From: Apostichopus parvimensis
Lineage: Eukaryota; Echinodermata; Holothuroidea; Aspidochirotida; Stichopodidae
Length of the DNA stretch: 28,266 bases
Assembly: GCA_000934455.1 (NCBI GenBank)
Contig: KN888331.1
Span: 16,117 to 44,382, forward strand
Direction of reading: 5' to 3'
The notes beneath the pieces are model-generated. The model saw only the letters and a list, made by a program, of their open reading frames with translations. It had not been told where the DNA came from and searched no databases. Below, piece by piece: positions 1 through 9,931 of this stretch (positions are counted from its first letter, which is position 1; every line of letters starts with the position of its first letter). A program made the translations under genes and the position numbers.

Positions 1-2
1 AT

Positions 3-77
3 ATGTGTAAGAGTAAGTTGGCCTGACGTTTCGATCCTGCTACGATCGAAACGTCAGGCCAACTTACTTTTACACAT
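3..77. repeat. Near-perfect foldback hairpin (short inverted-repeat element)
   Basis: Two 34-base arms (3-36 and 44-77) are reverse complements with one mismatch, around a 7-base loop. The arm core is AAGTTGGCCTGACGTTTCGA. The same arms, diverged and separated by about 230 bases, recur at 9932-10233, so this is a member of a dispersed foldback or MITE-like family. The left boundary may be cut by the window edge, so target-site duplication cannot be judged. Confidence 0.85.
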
Positions 78-510
78 TATTTTTCTTATTAGATTATATA
101 TTTCGATATCAGCTAACGAAATAACGAATATTTTATTTACGTGTGATATACTTTTCACTTTATTTACGTTCGAGTTGCAACACTAATAATGGTTTTAATG
201 GCAGTTGCAAAAGCTGTCCCAAACTTTCTTTTTTTTTTTCATATCGTAGCAACTGTTATTTTTCCCTTTTTGTAGTCTGTACAGCACTGTCAAAAACTGT
301 GTTTTGGCGGGATTGAAATATTGCGACTCTTAGTTATAAACGTACAGCGCCCCATGTATGTATTGCAGTGTTCTTTACTTGCTCCATTAATCTTTACTGT
401 GACAAGTTAAGTCATTCATTTACATCTTTGATTGTATTGGCCTAGAAGTTGGTAACCATGCATTTACACTAAATCATACATTAGGCCAGTTCCACGAAAA
501 TGAAGAAATA
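78..510. other. Non-coding stretch, no gene seen
   Basis: AT-rich DNA with no open frame or splice pattern that looks coding. A TTTGGCGGGA word at 303-312 resembles an E2F-type site, but one such match by itself is not evidence of a promoter. Confidence 0.6.
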
Positions 511-593
511 ATCGGTAATCGGTAATCGGCATCGGCCGATTGTCACAGGAATTAATCGGTAATCGGTAAAACCGATTGTCATACAATCGGTCG
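511..593. repeat. ATCGGTA simple repeat with small hairpin
   Basis: The word ATCGGTA or ATCGGC is repeated about seven times in direct orientation, mixed with inverted copies (CCGATT). The end of the block forms an 8-bp hairpin, ACCGATTG at 571-578 against CAATCGGT at 584-591. No coding role is apparent. Confidence 0.75.
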
Positions 594-702
594 AACACTA
601 GTGGTATGTACTGCAGCCCCCTCCAAAATCCAAAATATTCTGCAGCCCTCGCTCGGGTGCAGTTTTCTACTTTTCAACCAAAGAGAATGGTAACCATATC
701 TC

Positions 703-1211
703 ACAACCCCCTTATATATATCTCCCAACCAAGTTCCCAACCCCCTTGTATATCTCCCAACCAAGTTCCCAACCCCCTTTGTATAAAACTTCCAACCAAT
801 TTCCCAACCCCTTTGTATATATAGCTTCCAACCCAGTTCCCAACCCCCTTGCAATTATCTCCCAATCCAGTTCCCAACCCCCTTGTTTATCTCCCAACCA
901 AGTTCTCAACCCTTTGTATACCTCCCAACCAAGTTCCCAACCCCTTTATATATCTCCCAACCCAGTTCGCAACCCCCTTTGTATATATAGCTACCAACCC
1001 AGTTCCCAACCCCATTGTTTATCTCCCAACCCAGTTCCCAACCCCCTTGCATGTATCTCTCAATCCAGTTACTAACCCCCTTGTATATCTCCCAACCAAG
1101 TTCCCAACCCCCTTGCATGTATCTCCCAATCCAGTTCCCAACCCCCTTGCATGTATCTCCCAATCCAGTTCCCAACCCCCTTGTTTATATCCCAACCCAG
1201 TTCTCAACTTT
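703..1211. repeat. C-rich 32-bp minisatellite, about 16 copies
   Basis: The unit contains the core CCCAACCAAGTTCCCAACCC followed by CTTGTATAT. The spacing is 32 bases between the units at 722 and 754, and drifts by a few bases elsewhere. Variants alternate CCAACCAAG with CCAATCCAG or CCAACCCAG, and TATAT with GCATGTAT or GTTTAT. All G is on one strand in the cores, giving strong strand asymmetry. The long open frames across this block on both strands are a by-product of the repeat, not genes. Confidence 0.93.
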
Positions 1212-2196
1212 CTTGATACATTAGTTTATAGTGCTGAATGCTACAATCCTAGCACGGTACTGACTGCTCCTTACTAAGACTAGGGCAATGTTACTATGAA
1301 CGGCTGGCATAACCAAAGCTGAATATTAAACTACATACTATACAATGTTATAGCTAAGATTGAAAGTGGAAGGGTGAAAGCCACTGAGGCACAGGTTGTC
1401 AAGACAACCAGCTTCCTGCCATGACATTACTGATGTACGGATTCTATATTTAGTGCTAATGATAGACATGGTACAAAAGATAGAAACATTCAAATAACAA
1501 ACAGTGTCATTGTGCAATTGACTTTATTAATATCTATGCATACAATAAATCATTAAAGCAACAAGAATATCAAGCATTCATACTTGTGCAGTATAAAAAT
1601 ATCATTAATTTGGTCTTGGAGGTGTAATAACAAACAATCATGAGCCACTAGTAAAAATAAAAATGAAGAAAGACTTGAAAAACAAGATCAGCATCTGTTC
1701 TGCTTAGTAGAGAACTATTTCCTAAACTCCATATTTATACTCATTTATTTTCAAGTGTAGATATATGAAAACTACCAGAAACAGCATTTCCAGAATCAAA
1801 ACTACAGTATGAACTGTTTGCCCCGATAGGTAATGATGGCGGTATTGAACAATTAAGCCTGCATAGACTCTGGATGTGTGACCTGATTAATTCACTTAGG
1901 CTTCAGCTTTGAGTACAACGTTTCTGTATGCTGCAAGTGTTGGATGAATCTAACCATAGTAGTACTTACTGACTATGCAATCCGTTTAATAGTCAGTTGC
2001 TGGCTTTGCTATCTGTAGTACCTGTCTGTAGTATTCTTGTTGTATTCTGTGGTATCTACAGTATTCTAACCCTATTCCCTAACTATTCCCTAACCTTAAT
2101 TAAGTCAAACAGTTGGCAACTGTACTAGAGCTGTGTGTACCTTTGATACTGTTGTTGTATATATTGTACTTCAGCTCCTAGTGGTTTGGTGCTAAG
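1212..2196. other. Intergenic or 3' flank of the LRR gene, no gene seen
   Basis: AT-rich DNA without coding signal. Around 1990-2110 there is a loose run of GTAGTATTCT, GGTATCTACAGTATTCTA and ATTCCCTAAC words, too degenerate to call an array. AATAAA occurs on the minus strand at about 1523-1528 and could be a distal polyadenylation signal. Confidence 0.5.
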
Positions 2197-2202
2197 TTTA
2201 TT
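2197..2202 (-). terminator. Candidate polyadenylation signal of the LRR-Ig-FN3 gene
   Basis: The plus-strand word TTTATT reads AATAAA on the minus strand, about 220 bases past the stop codon at 2421. It is the first canonical hexamer I found downstream. The cleavage site cannot be fixed from sequence alone. Confidence 0.4.
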
Positions 2203-2420
2203 GTTTGTTACTGCCTAAATATACAATTTGAATACACTCTGCAACACCCACACAACCCCACCACAATCATATTATACATACTTTAATAATTGTTTGCTTC
2301 AGTGAATTCTTAAAATGACACAACTCTAACCAATCCTTCCATGTAAGAGTGTTCCTCCATTTAGAGGTTGGTCTGCTGTTGTATCCACACACAGCTATTA
2401 ACTATGCATATGTATGCCTG

Positions 2421-4661
2421 TTATTGTTCCTCATCTGTGTCTATATCAGATATGTCCTGCTGGAACCTTAATTCAGACAAAAGAGTTGCCAATCCTGGGT
2501 CATGTGTAAAGTTTAAAGTATCTTCCTCATTATGGTCAGGCAGATCGGGTGGCAGTGGCTCCTTGTGTATCTCGGCTTGGAAGGTTTTCATTGGATATTC
2601 ACTTGGTGTTTCATATTCATGTTCTTCAACAATATCCTTTGAAGGGTTGTCATAAGTAAACACACTCCCATTCTTCTCCAGGGGTGTGTGTGATCGCCTC
2701 TTATCAAGCCCAATTGCGGTTATATCCACGGGTTCTAAATCAGCGAAACGAACAGTATCGTCTGTAGCTTGGAATTCATACTTCCTCAGCGACCTGGGTT
2801 GTTTGAATCTCCAAAAGATGAGGAATATGGTTGCAACTAAGAGCAAAGTGGTTGCCATAGTAGCAGCTGCAAGAATGATAAGTTCGTTTCTATGCTTGAT
2901 TCTGAGAGCCTCAAATTCACTGGACTCAGGAGTACCTGTAGTTTTAATCTGAGCACATTCATCAAGAGATATAAAACTAGGACATTCCCTTAGGTAGACG
3001 GTAACACAGAGAATAAAGTTACTATTGGGCTTTAGAGATTGCAGTGTCTTAGAAGTTTCTGACGAGGTTGTCAGAGCAGTACGGTAACTGTTTTGATTTC
3101 CAAATTCATTTTGGTGAATGATATAACCCAGTAGGTCAGGACTGTTGTATGCAGTCCATAGCAGGGTTGCAGAAGTATCTGTAATGTCAGTTACACGCAC
3201 CTGGATGGGTGTGTATATACATGGTGGTGGTAACACAGTCGTGTCTAGAGGCATTAGGGTTGTGGTTGGTAGGGTGGTCGTTGGGATATTTAAGACAAGA
3301 ACTTGAATAAAGATTGTGGTCATGCCGTGACTGTTTTCAGCTGTGACTCTATATTCACCAGAGTGGTACTCCATTGCTCGCTGAATAACCATCACTTTAC
3401 CTGCTGCTTGTACATATTCATAAGATGAGCCACCTTCGGGTCCAATCAAATCTCCATTGGGGAGGTACCATTGTATGATGAGGGTTGGGTCCCCTTCAAT
3501 GCTAATTGTAAACACAACTGGATCTTCAAACTCAACTGCTGTATTTTGTGGTGCAATGAACACATACGGCTCACAGGCAAATTTCTCTATAGGGGATACT
3601 GTGAAGACAATTTGACCTTGTAAAGTTGCAGGAGAATTGCACTGCCAAAATGGATCAAAGTAATCCACAGAAGTTTGCCGCAGCCATTGCAAAAGCATTC
3701 CCATTTGACAATTACAAAACCATGGATTATTCTTAAGATTCAAAACTTGTAAGGATGCTAAAGATTCTATGTGGGTTGTACTCAGTGTTTGGAGAGCATT
3801 GTCAGAAAGGTCCAATACGTTCAATTCTCCCAAACCCAGGAAAGCATTTTCATCAATGTTGCTCAACTTAGGGAACATGCTAGCAAGATGCAGTACTCTG
3901 AGTGAAGGAAGGTTTTGGAAACTATTTCCTTCAATGAGAGTGATTGAATTTCCGGAGAGATCAAGTTCTTTTAAATTGACTAATTGGCTCTCAAAAGAAG
4001 GTATGGCATCAAATTTACAGAATCTCAAACTTAGCATTTCAAGGTTCAAATTGTCATTAAATAGATCGATTGGGAATTCCAAAACGAAATTTCCGTCCAA
4101 ACTGACTTTGTTCAATAGAGTTAATCCCTGAAATGCTGAAGAAGTGATATGTTCGATACGGTTGCCTTGAAGCTCCAGTTCCGTCATAGAAGTTAATCCC
4201 AAAAAAGTTCCATTTGGAATATCTTCAAGTAAGTTTGATCGCAGATCTAGCTTGCGAAGTTGACTCAATTGAGCGAATGCGTTTGGATGAATGTTTGCTA
4301 TTGCACATTGCACTAACTGCAGTGATACAAGGTTTGGTAAATCAACAAACGAAAATGCAGGTAAGTCTTGGAATCTGTTTCCATTCAAAGACAGAAACTG
4401 TACATAGTCTGGTATTCCTGAGGGGATGTCGGTAAGGCCTTTATTATTACAAGATACAGAACGTCTGGCTAGGTCGCATACACAGTTCGCAGTGCATATG
4501 TTAGGGGAAGTTGTAGGCTCATTCATGTTGGATTGTGGTAGGCTTGACGATGTTTCAATGGAAGCATTTGATGTTGGTGATATCTGACTGCTTGATAATT
4601 GTAAGGAGAGTAACATCCACACAATGCTTGTAATCTTTGCCTCTGCCATGGTGTGCTTCAT
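2421..4661 (-). CDS. LRR-Ig-FN3 single-pass transmembrane protein (LRIT/LRFN/LRRN-like architecture), 746 aa
   Basis: A predicted type I cell-surface adhesion or receptor protein, read as one uninterrupted exon. Seen in order: signal peptide (about 1-26), Thr/Ser-rich spacer, LRRNT (Cys56, 60, 62, 71), nine 24-residue LRRs (about 86-305), LRRCT (311-363, NPWFCNC motif, Cys316, 318, 341, 363), Ig domain (364-457), Thr/Pro linker (459-480), FN3 (484-577), transmembrane helix (about 594-618) with a basic stop-transfer, and a 128-residue tail with Tyr628, 670, 683, 689 and an acidic end. N-glycosylation sequons lie at Asn32 and Asn150. This order matches vertebrate LRIT, LRFN and LRRN families, but I cannot assign an orthologue and the ligand is unknown. 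Met5 (codon at 4649-4647, context CACCATGG) has a better Kozak context than Met1 and may be the true start. Both canonical Ig cysteines are absent (Ile386 and Val439). Confidence 0.93.
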   Translation of the reverse strand: MKHTMAEAKITSIVWMLLSLQLSSSQISPTSNASIETSSSLPQSNMNEPTTSPNICTANCVCDLARRSVSCNNKGLTDIPSGIPDYVQFLSLNGNRFQDLPAFSFVDLPNLVSLQLVQCAIANIHPNAFAQLSQLRKLDLRSNLLEDIPNGTFLGLTSMTELELQGNRIEHITSSAFQGLTLLNKVSLDGNFVLEFPIDLFNDNLNLEMLSLRFCKFDAIPSFESQLVNLKELDLSGNSITLIEGNSFQNLPSLRVLHLASMFPKLSNIDENAFLGLGELNVLDLSDNALQTLSTTHIESLASLQVLNLKNNPWFCNCQMGMLLQWLRQTSVDYFDPFWQCNSPATLQGQIVFTVSPIEKFACEPYVFIAPQNTAVEFEDPVVFTISIEGDPTLIIQWYLPNGDLIGPEGGSSYEYVQAAGKVMVIQRAMEYHSGEYRVTAENSHGMTTIFIQVLVLNIPTTTLPTTTLMPLDTTVLPPPCIYTPIQVRVTDITDTSATLLWTAYNSPDLLGYIIHQNEFGNQNSYRTALTTSSETSKTLQSLKPNSNFILCVTVYLRECPSFISLDECAQIKTTGTPESSEFEALRIKHRNELIILAAATMATTLLLVATIFLIFWRFKQPRSLRKYEFQATDDTVRFADLEPVDITAIGLDKRRSHTPLEKNGSVFTYDNPSKDIVEEHEYETPSEYPMKTFQAEIHKEPLPPDLPDHNEEDTLNFTHDPGLATLLSELRFQQDISDIDTDEEQ

Positions 4662-4693
4662 CTACCATCGCCTTCTGTGGAATCTTGGGTTAT

Positions 4694-4714
4694 CTGAGAA
4701 GAGAAAAAGTAAAG
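4694..4714 (-). promoter_or_regulatory. 3' splice site of a 5'-UTR intron upstream of the LRR gene
   Basis: On the minus strand a long pyrimidine run ends in TTTTTCTCTTCTCAG, with the AG at 4695-4694. The exon would begin at 4693, 32 bases before the first ATG. The whole coding region would then sit in a single exon behind a spliced leader, a layout common among LRR-Ig adhesion genes. The matching leader exon is not firmly located. One candidate donor is at about 8939. Confidence 0.6.
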
Positions 4715-5050
4715 TTGGCTGACACAAGAACTGGAAGGAATCAGTATATTACTCTGGAATATTGTTGTACACTATCTAGTTCATTGCATTGGGCAATATG
4801 ATATAAAGCACCATGTTCTCAAATACTGAGGCTTATCATTGTCAGTATCACTATGGTGAACAAAGTGCACCCATTTTCCAATTTGCAAACCAGAAATACA
4901 CATTCAAGGAAGACTTTGTTCACAATTTGGTTCCTGGTGAGGGTTTGAACAGAGAACCTAGAGATTGTGGAGCTGGCACTTTAATGGTTACTCTAGGCCG
5001 CCACCATATTTTGAGTACAAGGACCCTATTTTGGGCATGACCATGTAAAT

Positions 5051-5091
5051 TCATTTGAGCTGGCCATGACTTCATTTGAGCTTGCCATGAT
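5051..5091. repeat. Two-copy 20-bp direct repeat
   Basis: The segment TCATTTGAGCTGGCCATGAC is followed directly by TCATTTGAGCTTGCCATGAT, differing at two positions. It abuts the hairpin at 5089-5126. Confidence 0.7.
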
Positions 5092-5126
5092 TTTTACCAT
5101 GGCAGCTAGTTGCCATGGTAAAAATC
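5089..5126. repeat. Perfect 16-bp hairpin
   Basis: GATTTTTACCATGGCA (5089-5104) and TGCCATGGTAAAAATC (5111-5126) are exact reverse complements around the loop GCTAGT. There is no coding context. It could be a small foldback insertion or a hairpin in a nascent transcript. Confidence 0.85.
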
Positions 5127-8100
5127 AATGTTCATAATTAGTGAGTCTTGGAGGAGAGGGGGGGGGGGAGGGGGATGCACCCTTGGTAGGGAAAACAATC
5201 GAGTGGTGAGTCCAGGTCTCAGCAAGGGTCAATATCTTTCTTTGTGTGCTTGTATCCGACAACCAACCTAGAACAATTATCTCAATCCTCCCTGTAGGAG
5301 CGATGAGATAATAATCCATAATTCCATTGATATTTACTTCTTGTATGGTAAGTTGTTTCTTGTGGTATTAGAGTGTTCTGTAACAGTAGCAAACTTTGTA
5401 TTGTATACATGAAAGACCAAACTGTAGTAGTAACTGTCAACATGCAGTACAAACATTGTGAATATGAACAGAATAGTCTCTGTAAACTGTAAGCTCTGTA
5501 AACTGGTAAAGGCTAAAGCATAACACTATTTAGCATTACCATGCTTATTCAGTAGCCCAGTATAAGTGTACTAAACATGTGGAATGGCTGTTCTGGTTAG
5601 TTGTAATTGGATAAACTGTGCAGGGAGCTTGCCAATACCGTGATGTACCTACTACTGTACATGAACAAGTTTCCACATTAAGAATCTATATTATCAAGTG
5701 TTATTGCTGTCAACTGGGAAGTTCCAAGTACTTGTTGAATAGTTCTATTGTAAGGTAATAGGATTGAAAGGATATTCCGGTGGCTGGAATGGATCGGTGG
5801 AAATGCTTCTGTAAGGTCAAAGCTACAACCAGCTAATAGTATTTTGCATGTCAAAGATATGACATTTTTGTGGTTTTGTGGTGAATACATCTGAAAAAGC
5901 TAAATGAATCATGTCATCATGGCAACGTAGTTCAAAAAGTTGTTGTGTTTTTTATAATATTTAAATCATTTAACCACATTGAAAAATCATATTTCTACAA
6001 TAAAGTTGCATTTTGATGAAATTAGGACACAGACAGTTGAAGCAACATTGTACGTGTGTTACAAATGTGTCTGAACAAGATTACAATAGAAATGTAATCT
6101 GCCATGATGACATCACAGACCACCTACTGTGCTACTTCCTGTAGTAACGGAGGGTATAGCTTAGCCAAATATACGATTAAATGAACCATATCACTGGGTT
6201 GGGACAAGATATTGAAATGGGATTTTCAACAAATTGTGTAAGATAAGTTACATTGTCCCCCAGCAGAATATCCAGTTAACGAACATGCCATTGCACTAAA
6301 TGGGTAAAAATCTCCTTTTTTAAGGATTATTAAGTGTCTTGTTCAAGCAGAGAGTTAATTGCTGTGGATGATAGTTTGGATAAACATTAACATTGAAAGA
6401 TTTTGGTGCAATTTTGTCAAGTGCAATGCAGTCAAGTTGGCTTAGAGTGTGTGTGACGCCCTAGCTTGTAAACACGATTATATCAAGATAGTTAACCTCT
6501 GCAGTTCACATATTTGTATTTTCTACATATTTGTGACTTTCCCATAATTAGGACAAGAACCCGATTGTTTTCAGTGGAGGTCGCGGATCATTTGGGGTCA
6601 GCAGAGCGCCAAATGGGAAAATCTCAAAAAAATGCTGTTATCTCCACAACCTGAACATCAAAGCTTGATGCATGGTAGGATAGATTTTATGTAGTGCAAA
6701 GTTTTACACAATTTAGTGTAAGTCAGAGTTCATTTAAGGTCACCAGGGGGTGAAAACTTGAAATCCTTGTAAACATGATATCTCCAGATAGGAAACCTTA
6801 TTGGCTCTGATAGTTTGCATGCGGTGCTGTGCATTCATAGCTATAGACAACAGTTCTTTAAATCAAGCTTAAGTTCTTTCCAGGAGCTCTACTAAACTAA
6901 ACTACTCATGGGTACTAGCCTACCAGGCATGAATGATGATGGATGAGTTGGCTGTCATAATATCGCTTGTTTTAGCTTGTCACCTCTTGACCTTAAGAAG
7001 TGGTTAATCCATCTCTGCCTTCCCCATTTGTCTTTTTTGGTTTTCCCTTTCCACAGGTTTTAGTTTAGCTGAAATCTTTCAGCTGAGTCTTGCGATTTTG
7101 CCGAAATTCTGTCACATTTTGCCACCATGTTTGAAAGAAATGTGCATATACTGTAGGTTCTTATTTCGCAATGGAGTATAGCTTATACCTAGTCATAATT
7201 TGGTAGCCCATAATAGAGCTAGGGACTTTATGCAAGAGTCACCAAAAGTCAACAGGATAAAACTGCAAACCTTGTAACTACCTAGAGTCAAGAACAGAAA
7301 CATGTACTTTACCCATTCTGAGTTGGACAAAAGTGAAAATGTTGTGACCACCATAGCTAAGGAAATGTAACATAAATTAGCAAGTCTCCTACTTCCATGA
7401 AAAGGTATCATATTGATTATAAATGTATTGATTTTTGTGGGGGTCAAAATTCATCAAAGGGTCAACAGTATCTGCAGAACTCAATATAAACAAAACTTTG
7501 CCATGATATCTTACCAGGATGCACTCACTGGCTCATACCCTGTTACGATGAAGTCATCCATCAAACCTCAATACAGCTTTGCATTCTGGTTTAAATATAT
7601 TTTAAAGGCATCTCTGCATTTTACATGCAAGAATGCAACTTAGCGATAATTATAACCTTTTGACTTTCAAGTTTATTTCAAACTTTTATCATTGTTCTTT
7701 TTCAAATGGATAAACTGCTCAGAAATATTGCCAATTAAAACTTCTCAAACAGAAGCTTAGCTAAGCTTTTGCAGCATTGCTGTTAGAAACATTGCTTGTT
7801 CTATCTGGTGACGTTTCTTCTGTAAAAACGTGAGTTGAACTTTTCATGCAGTACAGATTGAGAAGGGAGTGTTTAGTGTTTCCTATACTTCCTTAATGCA
7901 AGGTGCTATTACAGATGATAAAAGAACATCAGTACAACAACATATGTGAACTGTTAGTGCAGTTACCCCTACTAAATATTTTGATATGGTAACTTTCTTA
8001 CAAAACCTGAAAATTTATTGTGTCTCTCACATCAAGTGCTCTGCTGGTAGTGAATTGATATACAGAAGTGACACTACAATTGCATAGGAATCATTCAAGA

Positions 8101-8939
8101 ATTTTCAACCAATCTGTTTGGCTTTCCATGTTGTTTGATTAAGTTATACTTTGTGTTACATTATCATCATAGCTTGATTTGTATTTGTGTTTTGTGTATC
8201 ATGATCTGGTTACATAACAAATTTTTAATATGGTTATCATCATATGAGCTGTATAACTTTCTATGTAATGATTGAAAAAACTTAATTTCCGCCTTGTCGT
8301 AAATGTTATTTGCAACAGACGAGCCAAATCTAAGAAAGATGCTTTCTTCCCCCACAATCGTGCATTTCAGCCTTGCAACTGATGTCCCTGTATTTTAGAG
8401 AGCTACTTCTCAGTTTGAGAGGTACTTTCATAAATGCAGGGAACAGTTTATTGAATTATGTTTAAACAGTTATTATGTAAACTGATACTGACTTCCATAG
8501 TCAGGTTGATTTCTTCCATTGATTTCACTGAGTAGTGCATCAGCATTGCTGATTAAGCTGTGTGTGCTGCATAGCATGGACTTTACAGCATGTTGTGTCC
8601 TATCACATACATAACAATAGGCCTATAGTACAAACTCACTCCACACCTTTGAGAAGGATACACTTGTATCTAGAAGTGTCAAAATTCTTCATGCTTACCA
8701 GATAAGAAATCCAAATAAAAAAAAACCAAATTCCATTCGAAACCAATAATTGCTAAGATTGGTAGAGTATGCTAATATTATTAATAATCCATGGAGTATG
8801 ATGATGACATTACCACAGTCTAGAGATTAATTGCTGATCACTGGTAACACATGCACACATCCAGTTACACCGGTGAGAGGGTTCCGTTTACACTACTACT
8901 ACTATACACAGCCAAGTTAAACTACTGAATACCACTCAC

Positions 8940-9005
8940 CTCCAGGAACCGTTTGATCCTGTTCTTCAATCTCCTCATTAACGTAACAAAGGAACAAGCA
9001 TCTTC
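8940..9005 (-). promoter_or_regulatory. Candidate leader exon end with strong 5' splice site
   Basis: On the minus strand the sequence reads CTGGAG then GTGAGTGG, with the exon ending at 8940. This is the best donor I found between the LRR gene's acceptor at 4694 and here. Pairing the two would give a leader intron of about 4.2 kb. Only the 8940 boundary is suggested by sequence. The upstream end is arbitrary and no core promoter was recognised. Confidence 0.25.
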
Positions 9006-9929
9006 CTAGCAACTGATTCATCAGCCACATAGAGGTAACCTGTGTACCTAGTATAGTACATATTGATGCAGTGGTAAGATCCTTATTCATCAGAGGAACT
9101 CATGCATGACGGAAGCTTTCCCTCTTAAGTTGATCAAAGCATTATGTCAAATAGTCTTTAGATTATCTTGGTGTGGTCCACCATTTCTTAGAGGAGGGTT
9201 AAACAACACAATAGGGATTAAGATTGGACTGAAAATGTGGGTGGAATCTCAGGAAAGTAATCTCTGCATAATTGGTTAAACCTTGTTATTGTGAACTCTA
9301 AAATCTCAATGAGGACAAACAACATTTTTATGTCCATTTCTGAATTTATGTTGGACTTCTTCATTGCTGTGAAAAAGTAAAAACGCACTTCTCCCAGCTT
9401 TCCTGAGTGCGGGAAACGACTTCAAATGTAGTCTCACCATAAACATTGTATGAAGGTAATTCATCAGATGAGAATGTGCAACAATAGGGGTTAAAATTTG
9501 CAGCAGAAGTATATCATTATAATTATATCATAGGCAAATGTCTATGCAACTGTGATGGAGTGTGTTTTTGTATGTGATATTCTCAACTTGTTAACTCAAT
9601 AGCTGCATATTTTGTTGGGGTCAAAGGTCATTGAAGGTCATAAACATAATAACTGCAGAAGTAAAGTTTGGCTGAACTACATAAAAGGCAAGAAGATCTG
9701 CCTTTGTGAGCTCAAGAATCCTTTGAGTATTTGAGGTGAACAGTAAGAATACCTGGTAAACATAACAAGTAGGCCTACCTCAACTATGTTAATCGTGTGA
9801 ATTTAGCAATGGTCTAACCTTGAAATCTTCTCTGCATTGTAACAAATGATATTCTCATGTTGAAATATGGAGAGAAACCACTAAGCCAATTGACTTCCTG
9901 GTTGTTATTATTACCGCAAAAATATAATT
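9006..9929. other. Non-coding stretch with a dispersed-repeat fragment
   Basis: No gene is seen. A segment around 9605-9700 belongs to a dispersed family also visible in degraded form near 7430-7500. It carries a cluster of AGGTCA half-sites, annotated separately. Confidence 0.5.
9618..9640 (+). promoter_or_regulatory. Triple AGGTCA half-site cluster (DR1 plus DR4 spacing)
   Basis: GGGTCA, one base, AGGTCA, four bases, AGGTCA are in direct orientation. These spacings match nuclear-receptor response elements (DR1 for HNF4, RXR or COUP-TF types, DR4 for TR or LXR types). It lies in a dispersed repeat, so it may be repeat content rather than a functional site. Confidence 0.4.
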
Positions 9930-9931
9930 GA

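Larger units (their letters stand above)
4740..8900. other. Long non-coding stretch, probable 5' intron of the LRR gene
   Basis: No coding region is supported here. The 75-codon frame at 4813-5040 and the 84-codon frame at 7193-7447 lack protein-like composition or splice context. A purine tract lies at 5152-5175. Degenerate dispersed-repeat words occur at 6466-6815 (CTTGTAAACACGATTATATC and a later CTTGTAAACATGATATCTCC) and at 7430-7500. If the leader of the LRR gene begins near 8940, most of this is its first intron. Confidence 0.45.

Noticed and set aside
576..1277. Several overlapping open frames on both strands with NPVPNP- or GGWELGW-like peptides
   Set aside because: They are read-through of the 32-bp minisatellite. 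The same repeat opens several frames at once, and there is no homology or splice context.
4813..5040. 75-codon plus-strand frame upstream of the LRR gene
   Set aside because: No recognisable domain, and it lies in the presumed leader intron of the opposite-strand gene.
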